The translations under genes and the position numbers were made by a program. Of a stretch of 64,000 nt of DNA, positions 1-8,474 are shown in pieces (positions within the stretch are counted from its first letter, which is position 1; every line of letters starts with the position of its first letter). A model generated the notes under the pieces. The model saw only the letters and a program-made list of their open reading frames with translations. It had not been told where the DNA came from and did not search any database. The stretch is taken from assembly GCF_904846065.1 (NCBI RefSeq), contig NZ_CAJGZV010000001.1, positions 2,170,001 to 2,234,000 on the forward strand. Reading direction: 5' to 3'. Source of the DNA: Psychrobacter immobilis (lineage in GTDB: Bacteria; Pseudomonadota; Gammaproteobacteria; Pseudomonadales; Moraxellaceae).

Positions 1-1
1 T

Positions 2-703
2 ATCCAAGATACCCAGCGTGCACAGCAGCAAGGTTATCCTAACAGTGATGCGCGTCCGCCCAGACAAGTTCAATCTGGTGAAACTTGGACAGGTACAGCG
101 TTTGCTATCGATCCCTATCATTTACTGACTTGTTATCATGTCATTGAATCGGCGGCGATGATTGGTGTGCGTCAGCAAGGGCAACCCGATCGTGAAGCGC
201 AAGTGGTACTCAGCGATATCGGTAGTGATTCAGCCATTATTAGAGTAAGCGAGCCGCTGCCAAGTTATTTACCCTTAGCACAGCGTTGTACTGATAATTT
301 AGGTGAAACCATCACCACCTTGGGATTTCCGTTATCAGGATTGAGTAGCCAATTACAAGTAACGCAAGGCTGCATCTCAGGACTGACAGGGTTTGGCGAT
401 GATATTCGCTATCTGCAATTTACTGCGCCTATTCAACCCGGCTCTAGTGGCAGCCCTTTATTACTGCCGACTGGTGAGGTTATCGGGATGGTGACGTCTA
501 GCCTCGTCCACGAGCATGCACAAAATATGAACTATGCGGTGAAATTTCAGTTATTATCCGCCCTACTGGCGAGCGCTGGAATGAGTTTAGATAACTCATC
601 TGGCTCATATGGCATGTCACGCACGACAGCTGCCGCGTTGACCACACCGCAATTGAGTAAGCAAAGTCGCGGTGCTTTGTGGTTAGTAGGATGTCAGGGT
701 TAA
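2..703 (+). CDS. Trypsin-like serine protease, 5' end outside window
   Basis: The reading frame is open from base 2, so the true start lies to the left. The visible part is about 233 residues. The chymotrypsin-fold triad is readable: His in LLTCYHV (about base 140), Asp in GSDSAI (about base 225) and Ser in QPGSSGSP (about base 450), with the GxSGSP nucleophile elbow intact. The end is a short tail rich in Ser, Thr and Ala with no PDZ domain visible, unlike DegP/HtrA. An active peptidase is therefore likely; its substrate is unknown. It may belong with the stress genes downstream, but a 398-base gap separates them, so that link is only positional. Confidence 0.8.
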   Translation: MQDTQRAQQQGYPNSDARPPRQVQSGETWTGTAFAIDPYHLLTCYHVIESAAMIGVRQQGQPDREAQVVLSDIGSDSAIIRVSEPLPSYLPLAQRCTDNLGETITTLGFPLSGLSSQLQVTQGCISGLTGFGDDIRYLQFTAPIQPGSSGSPLLLPTGEVIGMVTSSLVHEHAQNMNYAVKFQLLSALLASAGMSLDNSSGSYGMSRTTAAALTTPQLSKQSRGALWLVGCQG

Positions 704-1101
704 TGATTCACTATATTGTCGATAAACCTTAAATAAATACATCTAAACACTTGATTTATTTAGTAGTTGATTATTTCGATACGCGCTATCATAATAACCC
801 GGCTTAGAAATAACAAGTGTTGAGCTACACCCTATTTTTAAGATTTTAACCTTGATAGAATCTAACTTAAATAATTAGAAAGTCATAGTTACCCAACTTT
901 TAAAAGTATACACCGCTACTCAAATGAGTTTTTGGCAATTTCTATCTACGTAGGTACAGCAAGCACAGAGCATTAATTCTAGTAGCATGTGATAATACTT
1001 GCACCTTTTTTATTTAAAACTATATATACAAAGCAAAAATTTTAGTACAAATGTAAGAAAAAATTCCAATAAAAATTAATAACTAAAGTAAGCAAATAGA
1101 T
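704..1101. other. Gene-free AT-rich gap
   Basis: This 398-base stretch separates the protease from the J-domain gene. It is very AT-rich, like the gene that follows. I see no RNA gene, terminator or clear promoter in it, and no open frame of useful length. The shift in composition suggests the edge of a transferred segment. Confidence 0.5.
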
Positions 1102-2175
1102 ATGATTTATATAATAATTTTAGTTGCTGTTTTTTTCATAATAGGTGCTTTGTCAAATGACGATGAAAGTGTTTCAGACAATACTGCCACTAGAAACTAT
1201 TCCTACACTACGAAGCTAGAGGGCAAGTATCTACACTTAAGTATGGATACTATTCCTTATGGAACAGAAGTTGTTATTCTTGAACTTGCTTATCAGGGAC
1301 AAAATGTAAAAAGTTATTATGATATTTTTAATGATGAAGAAGGCAACTTTATAACTGGTGCTCGCAATAACGATAATAATGGTCCTTACTCAATAAGTGT
1401 GCCTATCAATGCTTTAATTTTGCCTAGAAATAAAGATATCACCTTAGAGTTTAATATTACGCTTTTAAAGGATGGCGTTATTCTCGATAAACTCAAATCT
1501 CAAGAGGAAATTCGTATAAGCTCTAGCTCTTTTTTAATTATGGAATGGTTCATTCCTACAATAAAAATTTTGGCTTACTACTCCATAAAAAAAGGTGATT
1601 CTAATGATTCAAAATCTTGGTCCAAAGACAATATTAAAGTTATTAAAAATGTTTTTTCAAATCACATAGAAAACAATCCAGAAGAACGAGATTTTTTAAA
1701 AAATCAAATGAAAATCTTATCAGGTACTTCAATAGATTTAAGAGAATGTGTTAAGGATTTCAATAATAGAGCAAATACTACTAATGACAAGAATACTATT
1801 TTCTATGCATCAGCTCGAATAATAATCAATAACTTAGAGTCAGGAAAATGGTTGCATATAGAAAAAGGTCTAGCAGAGATTAAAAATCTGAGCAAATTAA
1901 TGGGCATTAGCGATGAAATATTAGAGGATGCTTACTCTGGTTTTGAAACCCTTAAAAACCAAGACAAACCTACAGAAGCTTCTGATAATCTAAAAGCATT
2001 AAAGGTTCTTGGTTTGTTAGAAGGAGCTACTATCGACGAAATGCGTAGAGCTTATAGGTTAAAGATCAAAGACTTTCATCCTGACAAATACACTCACTTA
2101 CCTGAATCTGTAAAACTGGTACTTCAAGAAAAAGCTCAAGAACTAAACCTTGCAAAAGAAACACTACGATTTTAG
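1102..2175 (+). CDS. Membrane-anchored TerB-like / DnaJ-domain protein
   Basis: The protein has 357 residues. Residues 1-17 form one hydrophobic segment, probably an anchor. Residues about 35-140 look like a beta-rich extracytoplasmic or linker domain. Residues about 150-280 are helical and resemble the TerB/DjlA-N fold. The last 60 residues are a J domain with the HPD motif (FHPDKY), so it probably stimulates an Hsp70 ATPase. TerB plus J domain is a known pairing in Ter and DjlA-like proteins; the exact family here is inferred. The coding region is strikingly AT-rich against its neighbours, which suggests transfer. It ends 25 bases before the phosphoribosyltransferase gene and may be cotranscribed with it. 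Confidence 0.7.
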   Translation: MIYIIILVAVFFIIGALSNDDESVSDNTATRNYSYTTKLEGKYLHLSMDTIPYGTEVVILELAYQGQNVKSYYDIFNDEEGNFITGARNNDNNGPYSISVPINALILPRNKDITLEFNITLLKDGVILDKLKSQEEIRISSSSFLIMEWFIPTIKILAYYSIKKGDSNDSKSWSKDNIKVIKNVFSNHIENNPEERDFLKNQMKILSGTSIDLRECVKDFNNRANTTNDKNTIFYASARIIINNLESGKWLHIEKGLAEIKNLSKLMGISDEILEDAYSGFETLKNQDKPTEASDNLKALKVLGLLEGATIDEMRRAYRLKIKDFHPDKYTHLPESVKLVLQEKAQELNLAKETLRF

Positions 2176-2200
2176 CACTCAATAACGTTGAAACCTTTAT

Positions 2201-3529
2201 ATGACTACAAACAGTATTTCCATGAAAAAAAGCTATGTCTGCACCATTACCCTACCACGCGGCAATCTTGATTTAACCTATCAAACCAATTCAGCCACTA
2301 CGAAAAATGGGGCAGAACCAAGTAACGATTATCAATTAGAAGACTTACTTGGGTTTGCACAACGCATTAACCCAAAACGTGCCTTTTTGTTTGTCTCAAA
2401 AGTATTAGGTCGTCATATTCCAGTGGCTCCTAGTACCATGCGTCATGCTTTTACTGACTTGGCGAATTTGGTTCCTAGCGATTTGCCTGAGCCGATTTTA
2501 GTCATCGGTATGGCAGAGACGGCGGTTGGCTTATCTGCCGGTGTGCACCAAGCGCTGCAAACGCGTTATCCCAATGCCTTACTATTGAACTCTACGCGGC
2601 ATGCGCAACATGATGACAATAAGGACAGTAGCAGCGACTCTTTATTAACCACTTTCAGCGAAGACCACAGTCATGCCAGCCAGCATCTCATTTATCAAAG
2701 TGCAGATACAGTGACCCAAGCGCAATTACTAACGAGCAAAACCTTGATTATGGTGGATGATGAAGCATCGACGGGTAATACTTGCGTCAATGTCGTCACT
2801 GCCCTTCGTAACGCAGGACTTGACCAACTAGAGCAAGTACATCTTACCACTTTGGTTGATTGGTCTTTAAACCAGAATCAGAATGCAGCCGATGTAAATG
2901 AAGCTGTGTCTGACCAAATCGCAAAACGCCTGCCCAATATCCACTTTCAACGTCATCATCTACTGTCTGGTGCATGGACTTGGACGGATGCGCCCAATCC
3001 CGAACCGATAACGATGCCATCGGTTGATACAACTGAAGCAGGCAGTCAGTCTCTAGGTAATACTGGTAATTGGGGACGTTTCCCAACCCTAGATAGCACC
3101 GATGGGTTTGATCATTATCTTTTAAGGTTTCAAACTGCCTTTAATGTTTTTAACAAGCAAGCTCAACCTGAGAAAGAGCAGTTTGATAAAGAGCAGTTGC
3201 CACAGCGAATTCTAGTATTGGGCAGTAATGAGTTTGTTTGGTTGCCGTTCTTATTGGCGGAATGGCTTGCGCAACATACGCATATAGAGAATAGTAAGAA
3301 TACGGTTAATTTTAGTGCGTTAACCCGCTCACCGATTGCGCTTGGTGGCGCAATTACCTCGATGCTAAGTTTTAATGATAATTATGGGCTTGGTATGACC
3401 AACTTTGCATATAACGTTACACCTAGCGATTGGGATTTGATTGTCTTGTGTGTGGAAACGTCCACTGATAGCGTTGATGCTATGTGGAAAGGTTTAGAGA
3501 ATGTATTGGTGGTGAGTCCGACGCTGTAA
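2201..3529 (+). CDS. Phosphoribosyltransferase with C-terminal TRSP domain (Ter-associated)
   Basis: The protein has 442 residues and two domains. The N-terminal part is a PRTase-like fold with a near-canonical PRPP loop, DDEASTGNT at residues 186-194. The C-terminal part (about 290-440) carries the TRSP signature, T375-R-S-P378, that names the domain found with Ter operons. Family knowledge (Anantharaman, Iyer and Aravind's analysis of Ter systems) places such proteins in a pathway predicted to build a nucleoside-like metabolite; no reaction has been shown. It is the first of four co-directional genes. The start at 2201 has no strong ribosome site; an ATG at 2222 is an alternative. Confidence 0.85.
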   Translation: MTTNSISMKKSYVCTITLPRGNLDLTYQTNSATTKNGAEPSNDYQLEDLLGFAQRINPKRAFLFVSKVLGRHIPVAPSTMRHAFTDLANLVPSDLPEPILVIGMAETAVGLSAGVHQALQTRYPNALLLNSTRHAQHDDNKDSSSDSLLTTFSEDHSHASQHLIYQSADTVTQAQLLTSKTLIMVDDEASTGNTCVNVVTALRNAGLDQLEQVHLTTLVDWSLNQNQNAADVNEAVSDQIAKRLPNIHFQRHHLLSGAWTWTDAPNPEPITMPSVDTTEAGSQSLGNTGNWGRFPTLDSTDGFDHYLLRFQTAFNVFNKQAQPEKEQFDKEQLPQRILVLGSNEFVWLPFLLAEWLAQHTHIENSKNTVNFSALTRSPIALGGAITSMLSFNDNYGLGMTNFAYNVTPSDWDLIVLCVETSTDSVDAMWKGLENVLVVSPTL

Positions 3530-3611
3530 ATTATTTTATAAGAACTGTCCCATTAAAACCATCCTCTAAATCCAGCTCTGCTTTTCACATTCAACCCTTA
3601 CGGACACCTTT

Positions 3612-4439
3612 ATGACCAGCCCATTTTTTCAAGCCAATCCTGATATTCTCAAGCCTTACGCGCTAATGGATTTGGACGATACGCTCTTTCAAACTCAGCG
3701 TAAAATTGACGCATGGGACTTACCCACCACTGAAGCTGAAAACTTAGTTTGCGCAACCGTTAACAAACAAGGCGAGCCATTAAGTTTTATGAGTCAGCGC
3801 CAAGCCACGTTTTTTAACTGGCTACTTGCTAGCACTGATCTAATCGTAGTGACGGCACGTGACCGTAGTGAAATCCAGCGCGTAAAACTGCCTTTTGATA
3901 GCTGGCAAGTTTTGACTCATGGCGCGATTATTCTTGACAAAGACGGTGCGTTACAAGCCCAGTGGCAACAGCATATGTATAATAAGCTTGCGCCATTGCA
4001 ACAAAAATTGCAGCAGCTGAGCCAGCTATTCGCAAATCACAGCAAAAATGACAGTAGCCAGCTGGTCTTTACACCGCATATCGATAGCTTTAGTGATGGC
4101 GCTGATAATAGAGAATTAACCATTTATCTGGCTATCAAACATGCGCAAAAAGACCATCAAGCATTAGTAGATCTCGCTGCAAAACTGCCAACGTTAATAC
4201 GAGACTTTGAGCAGGATTTTTATGTGCACGTGAATGCGAATAATCTAGCGATATTGCCGCACGCAGTTCATAAGCGCCATGCGGTACAATTTCTGCTAGA
4301 CCATCATTTAGACAGTCAACGACCAAGCTTTGGCTTTGGTGACAGTCTGGCTGATTTACCATTTTTACAGCTGCTTGACTGGTATGGTATGCCCAATCAT
4401 GGTCAGTTACATGAACGACTTAGCTCTCAATCATTCTAA
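3612..4439 (+). CDS. HAD-superfamily phosphohydrolase (Ter-associated)
   Basis: The protein has 275 residues. HAD motif I is D20-L-D22-D-T24, motif II is the Thr of VVTARDR, and motif IV is GDSLAD at 243-248 with the acidic pair that binds magnesium. The insert between motifs II and IV suggests a capped, small-molecule phosphatase. Set between two PRTase-like genes, it probably removes a phosphate from a ribosyl-phosphate intermediate, which is inference from the module. There is an 82-base gap upstream and 63 bases downstream. Confidence 0.85.
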   Translation: MTSPFFQANPDILKPYALMDLDDTLFQTQRKIDAWDLPTTEAENLVCATVNKQGEPLSFMSQRQATFFNWLLASTDLIVVTARDRSEIQRVKLPFDSWQVLTHGAIILDKDGALQAQWQQHMYNKLAPLQQKLQQLSQLFANHSKNDSSQLVFTPHIDSFSDGADNRELTIYLAIKHAQKDHQALVDLAAKLPTLIRDFEQDFYVHVNANNLAILPHAVHKRHAVQFLLDHHLDSQRPSFGFGDSLADLPFLQLLDWYGMPNHGQLHERLSSQSF

Positions 4440-4502
4440 ACACTTAATCCCTCCTAAATAAAAACAATAATCGCCGCCGTTTATAGAAGTAGAAATGATT
4501 TT

Positions 4503-5699
4503 ATGACCCATCATATAACGAACCCTAATGTTCAAAAATTAGAAGCATATGGCTCAGGCAGCTATCTTGCCAGTGATGTGACCGTACTGCTCGATATAGT
4601 CGCTAAAAACGCGGTCGCCGATGTGCCAGTCAGTCAAAAAGAAGCACTTATTCAAAGTGGGCAACGTCATTATTCTGATATGTTGACCTTGGAGCAAGCG
4701 CCTACTGCTATGCATGAGCAGCTATACACGCAAGCATTAGAGCAAGGAGCTGAGAGGACTGCCACTGATATTGCTAATTTGGCTTATACGCTACATCATA
4801 TTTTTCAAAAATCTCGAAATGAACATACCGTTAGTAATGAGCGCCCGCTAGTCTTAGTCAGCTTGGTGCGCGCAGGTTTGCCAGTTGGCGTTTTATTGCA
4901 GCGTGCGTTAGCAGACGTTAATAGCAGCTATGCTTTGCCGAGCGTGCATTATGGTATCAGCATCATTCGCGACCGCGGACTTGATCCAGTTGCGTTACAA
5001 ATGCTATTGAATGCTTATCCAGACAGTCCTATCGTATTTGTTGACGGCTGGACAGGTAAAGGCGCGATTTATCAAGAGCTTGCTCATAGTTTAGAAAAAT
5101 TTAGCGATCCTAACCATGCAAACTTTGCCAATATCTTTCATCAAGGCGCAGGTGTTATTCCCTTATTAACGCTGGCTGATCCAGCTGGCGTTGCTTGGCT
5201 TGCAGCTAGTATCGATGACTGGCTAATTCCGTCAGGGCTATTAAATAGTACGGTATCAGGACTGATTTCGCGAAGTTTATATACCGAGCCAGCATTGGGG
5301 CTACACCGCAGCGTGTTTTATGATAACTTAATTGAGGTCGACCATAGCTTAGCTTTCATCACTCATATCGATGCAGCGCGCCGTGCATTAGCCCCATCTT
5401 TGAAGTGCTTTCCGACGTTTCAGCAGCCGCGCTATCAGACAGCTGCTTTAATCGACAAGCTGGCAGCAGACTACGCTATCAGAAATCGTAACCGCATTAA
5501 GCCAACGATTGCAGAGGCAACACGGGCGATATTGCGCCGTGACCCTGAACGCATACTATTAGCCAGCGCTGATCATCCTGATACCATACTGCTAAGACAT
5601 TTATGTACCCAGCGAAATATCATTGTTAGTGTATTAGGTGATAAAATACATCCCTATCAAGCCATCACGCTTATCAAGCAACGTAGCGAAGACCATTAA
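4503..5699 (+). CDS. PRTase-PELOTA protein, StiP family (Ter-associated)
   Basis: The protein has 398 residues. The N-terminal half matches the StiP family, named as a cysteine protease in databases but reinterpreted as a phosphoribosyltransferase. The early YGSGSYLASD segment, LVRAGLP (about 122-128) and a modified PRPP loop, VDGWTGKGAI (about residues 180-190), are visible. The C-terminal 70 residues (ILRRDPERIL to the end) resemble the PELOTA-type RNA-binding fold found fused to this PRTase. The non-canonical PRPP loop suggests altered chemistry compared with the PRTase at 2201. The protease label is probably misleading. Confidence 0.82.
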   Translation: MTHHITNPNVQKLEAYGSGSYLASDVTVLLDIVAKNAVADVPVSQKEALIQSGQRHYSDMLTLEQAPTAMHEQLYTQALEQGAERTATDIANLAYTLHHIFQKSRNEHTVSNERPLVLVSLVRAGLPVGVLLQRALADVNSSYALPSVHYGISIIRDRGLDPVALQMLLNAYPDSPIVFVDGWTGKGAIYQELAHSLEKFSDPNHANFANIFHQGAGVIPLLTLADPAGVAWLAASIDDWLIPSGLLNSTVSGLISRSLYTEPALGLHRSVFYDNLIEVDHSLAFITHIDAARRALAPSLKCFPTFQQPRYQTAALIDKLAADYAIRNRNRIKPTIAEATRAILRRDPERILLASADHPDTILLRHLCTQRNIIVSVLGDKIHPYQAITLIKQRSEDH

Positions 5700-5900
5700 T
5701 CATTGCTACACTCGCGGTTTTTATAAACCAGACCCGTCTCAAACTCAAAGCAGCGAAAGAAAAAGGTAAAACTACTCCTTCTTGTCGGCTAAACGAATTT
5801 GACATTACCAAACGTATTTTTGGGTTTGCGGTCATTGCTGCTAAGCCATACCACTTGATGATACTTCTTAGATTTTATAACCATTCACTTATCACTATTG

Positions 5901-6977
5901 ATGATGCCAATTATGTCAGATATGCAAAACAACGAGTCTACTCTTTATCAAAACACCCAGTCTTACGCTCACCTCATTACTAAGCGTCATGCGATGCTCA
6001 AACCACATGCGCATCACCCGTATCAGTTGGGGGCTAGCCTATACATGCCAGCAACTCGCCAAGATATTTGGCAAGTCATTAAGCGTGATAAATTACCAAC
6101 GATTAATAGTATTATCATCTGCCTAGAAGATGCCGTCAGCCATAGTGATGTTGAGCTGGCACTTCAGCGCTTGCAAACGTTGCTGCATACATGGGCGACG
6201 CATGTCGATAGCATCAATGACCCATCAAAACATGCCGACATTCAGATTGAACAACCAACACGCCCGCTGGTATTTATACGCCCGCGTCATCCAGCGATGT
6301 TAGAGCAGCTCTCAGGTTTTGCCCATATCGATTTGATTGATGGCTTTGTCATGCCGAAAGTCGACATGTATAGCCTATCCAATTGGCGTATGGCCTGCCA
6401 AAATCTGAGTACTGAGCAACTATTGATGCCGACGCTTGAAACCGCAGCCCTATTTAATCCACATCATAATCAGGAATTGGCCATCGGTTTTAAAGAAGCT
6501 TTTAGCCAGCCTGTATTTGCCTTGCGTATCGGTGGCAATGATTTATTTGCAGCATTGCGTTTGCGCCGTCCCAAAAACAGCATCGTTTATGATACTCCTA
6601 TCGGCACCCTTGCCTATCAGCTGCTCGGCTGCTTTGTGCCGCATGGCTTTTATTTAACAGCTCCTGTCTTTGAATATTTGGATCAGCCAACGCTATTTAT
6701 GCAAGAGCTAACCCGCGATGTTAGCTTAGGATTGGTCGGCAAAACGGTCATTCATCCAAGCCAAATTGCGCTGGTGCAACAAGCCTATTGCGTACCATTG
6801 AGCATTTTAGATGAGGCGCAAGCAATCTTGCATAGCGAGGCAAAAGCGGTGTTTAAATATAACAATACTATGCTAGAGCCTGCTACCCATCGCGCTTGGG
6901 CAACAGAAATCGTCAATCGTGCCGAGGCATGTGGCACCCTTGATGACGGTAATAATGACTATACGGCACGGTTATAA
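5901..6977 (+). CDS. HpcH/HpaI aldolase - citrate lyase beta-like protein (Ter-associated)
   Basis: The protein has about 358 residues and resembles the CitE/HpcH TIM-barrel lyases. Seen in order are SIIICLEDAV (acidic metal or substrate segment), FIRPRHP, a MPKV strand, a LETAALF strand, LRIGGNDLFAALRL and a C-terminal VGKTVIHPSQI segment typical of CitE. Such enzymes use magnesium to make or break C-C bonds of CoA thioesters or keto acids; the substrate here is unknown. It is the last gene of the four-gene module, after a 200-base gap. ATG codons at 5901, 5904 and 5913 compete, none with a good ribosome site, so the start is uncertain. Confidence 0.8.
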   Translation: MMPIMSDMQNNESTLYQNTQSYAHLITKRHAMLKPHAHHPYQLGASLYMPATRQDIWQVIKRDKLPTINSIIICLEDAVSHSDVELALQRLQTLLHTWATHVDSINDPSKHADIQIEQPTRPLVFIRPRHPAMLEQLSGFAHIDLIDGFVMPKVDMYSLSNWRMACQNLSTEQLLMPTLETAALFNPHHNQELAIGFKEAFSQPVFALRIGGNDLFAALRLRRPKNSIVYDTPIGTLAYQLLGCFVPHGFYLTAPVFEYLDQPTLFMQELTRDVSLGLVGKTVIHPSQIALVQQAYCVPLSILDEAQAILHSEAKAVFKYNNTMLEPATHRAWATEIVNRAEACGTLDDGNNDYTARL

Positions 6978-7076
6978 ATAAGAATCTTAAGGTTAATAGG
7001 GCATGCCCTCAATCTGAACGAAAGCGCCTAAGTTTCAAATTAATATTTTAAATGTAACCTCTTACATGCGCTCAAT

Positions 7077-7115
7077 AAAAAAGCCGTTATCACATTCAAG
7101 ATAACGGCTTTTTTT
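7077..7115. terminator. Bidirectional intrinsic terminator
   Basis: A perfect GCCGTTATC / GATAACGGC stem with an 8-base loop is flanked by A and T runs on both sides. It separates the rightward lyase gene from the leftward hydrolase gene and can serve both. Confidence 0.9.
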
Positions 7116-7189
7116 AGCACAAAGATTTCATTACTCTATTATTATTAAAACAATGCCTTATTTAAGGCTATTTCAAGACCAACTCAAAA

Positions 7190-8002
7190 CTAAACACAGT
7201 CCGCTAAAAAGGTGTTAACCACTCGATTGACCTGCTCAGGCTCTTCTACGGTTGCGGTATGACCAGCGCCCTTGATCACTGCCAATTTAGACCCTGCTAT
7301 CGCAAAATGCATACGTTCAGCCTTTGAATAAGGGGTTGCTGTGTCCTCATCACCGACCACAATTAATGTCGGCACCGTAATACTCCCTAGCTGATCGTAG
7401 GTGCCTGCCCGCTCAATGACGCCCGTCGTTGCCTTAATGACTCCGCCTTTGCGATTGCCTTGTAGCATCGTTAACCACTGCTTACGATCAGACTTACGCA
7501 ACTTATCTGTCAAAAAAGTATTGCCAAACATAATAGGCATGACCTTGTTACTCACGCGTTTGAGACCCAGCCAACGAATGGCTTTGACCAGCTTACGATA
7601 CTGCGGCACGTTTTTGGGATCTTCAGGATCAGCAGAAGTCTCTAACAGGGTAAGCGACAGCAATAGCTCAGGGCGTTTGAGTGCGACACGCTGGGCGACA
7701 AACCCGCCCATCGATAACCCTAACAAATGGCACTTATGAATATCTAGTGCCTCTAATAATGCCAATGTATCCTCGGTTAAGGTTTCCATATCATAGCCAG
7801 ACTTGGTTATTTCAGACTGACCTTGTCCTCGAAAATCAAACGTAATACAGCGATAACCGGCTTTAAAATACTCAACTTGCTTGTCAAATAGGTGTGTATT
7901 CCACAGCAGACCATGGGCAAATACCATGACGGGTTTTTGCTTATCGTTTGGCGCGCTGTCTTCATAATAAAGTTCAACATTATTGACATGAATAATTGGC
8001 AT
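7190..8002 (-). CDS. Alpha/beta hydrolase
   Basis: The protein has 270 residues and an intact alpha/beta-hydrolase triad: the nucleophile elbow GLSMGG, the acid in VVGDED and the histidine in GAGHTATVE. The oxyanion HG motif is in FAHGLLW. It resembles small esterases and 3-oxoadipate enol-lactonase-like hydrolases; no signal peptide is present, so it is cytoplasmic. I place the start at the ATG at 8002, six bases after AAGGAA. A GTG two codons upstream would overlap that ribosome site. Confidence 0.85.
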   Translation of the reverse strand: MPIIHVNNVELYYEDSAPNDKQKPVMVFAHGLLWNTHLFDKQVEYFKAGYRCITFDFRGQGQSEITKSGYDMETLTEDTLALLEALDIHKCHLLGLSMGGFVAQRVALKRPELLLSLTLLETSADPEDPKNVPQYRKLVKAIRWLGLKRVSNKVMPIMFGNTFLTDKLRKSDRKQWLTMLQGNRKGGVIKATTGVIERAGTYDQLGSITVPTLIVVGDEDTATPYSKAERMHFAIAGSKLAVIKGAGHTATVEEPEQVNRVVNTFLADCV

Positions 8003-8474
8003 AACCACTTCCTTGTTGGTTTAATAAATAAAAAATCAGTCTTTTAAAACCTGCCTTCTAGAGCGTGTCTTCATTTTAAAAATGGTGAAAAAAATGAGAT
8101 AAATTGCTGCCAAACAAGGAAAATAGCACAAATAATATCGAGATATTCATCAGCTATTTGACGCAGTTTGGCAAAATTTAGCCATTTTCAACCCATTTAG
8201 AGAATGCTCGATTGAATTGAGGACATGCCTTAGCATAATTCAACCTTTCTACAGATAGTAGCCTTATTTTTGAATGGTAGGTTTAATAATTTTAGTAATA
8301 TGATAGCAGCAAAAAACACCATACCTGAATCATGTCTTAAGCGCGCACAGATCCTGCTTTTATAATAAGCTCAAACTGCTATAGTATTTGGCATTGCATT
8401 ATTTGTCACATTTACTGCCAATAGCTAGTGTTACCAAAAACGTTTTATAGAAAACTCAATTAAGGATATCAACC
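8003..8474. other. Divergent intergenic region holding a MITE copy
   Basis: The region lies between two divergent genes. It contains a full copy of the inverted-end repeat (8058-8232). The remaining sequence is AT-rich and must hold both promoters, but I cannot point to a convincing -35/-10 pair. Confidence 0.5.
8058..8232 (+). mobile_element. MITE-like repeat, copy A (about 175 bp)
   Basis: The left end reads CTAG-AGCGTGTCTTCA and the right end TTGAGGACATGC-CTTA, an imperfect inverted repeat. The interior matches the copy at 38159 over its whole length in the same orientation. It is the most degenerate of the three full copies, so probably the oldest. No coding capacity is visible. Confidence 0.75.

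Noticed and set aside
4503..5699. Calling this gene a cysteine protease from the StiP name
   Set aside because: A PRPP-like loop, the PELOTA-like C-terminus and the neighbourhood favour a phosphoribosyltransferase. No Cys-His pair typical of a protease is obvious.
5702..5980. An open frame from the end of the StiP-type gene into the lyase gene
   Set aside because: It has no start codon that would give a useful length and no recognisable motif. The 200-base gap is better left as non-coding.
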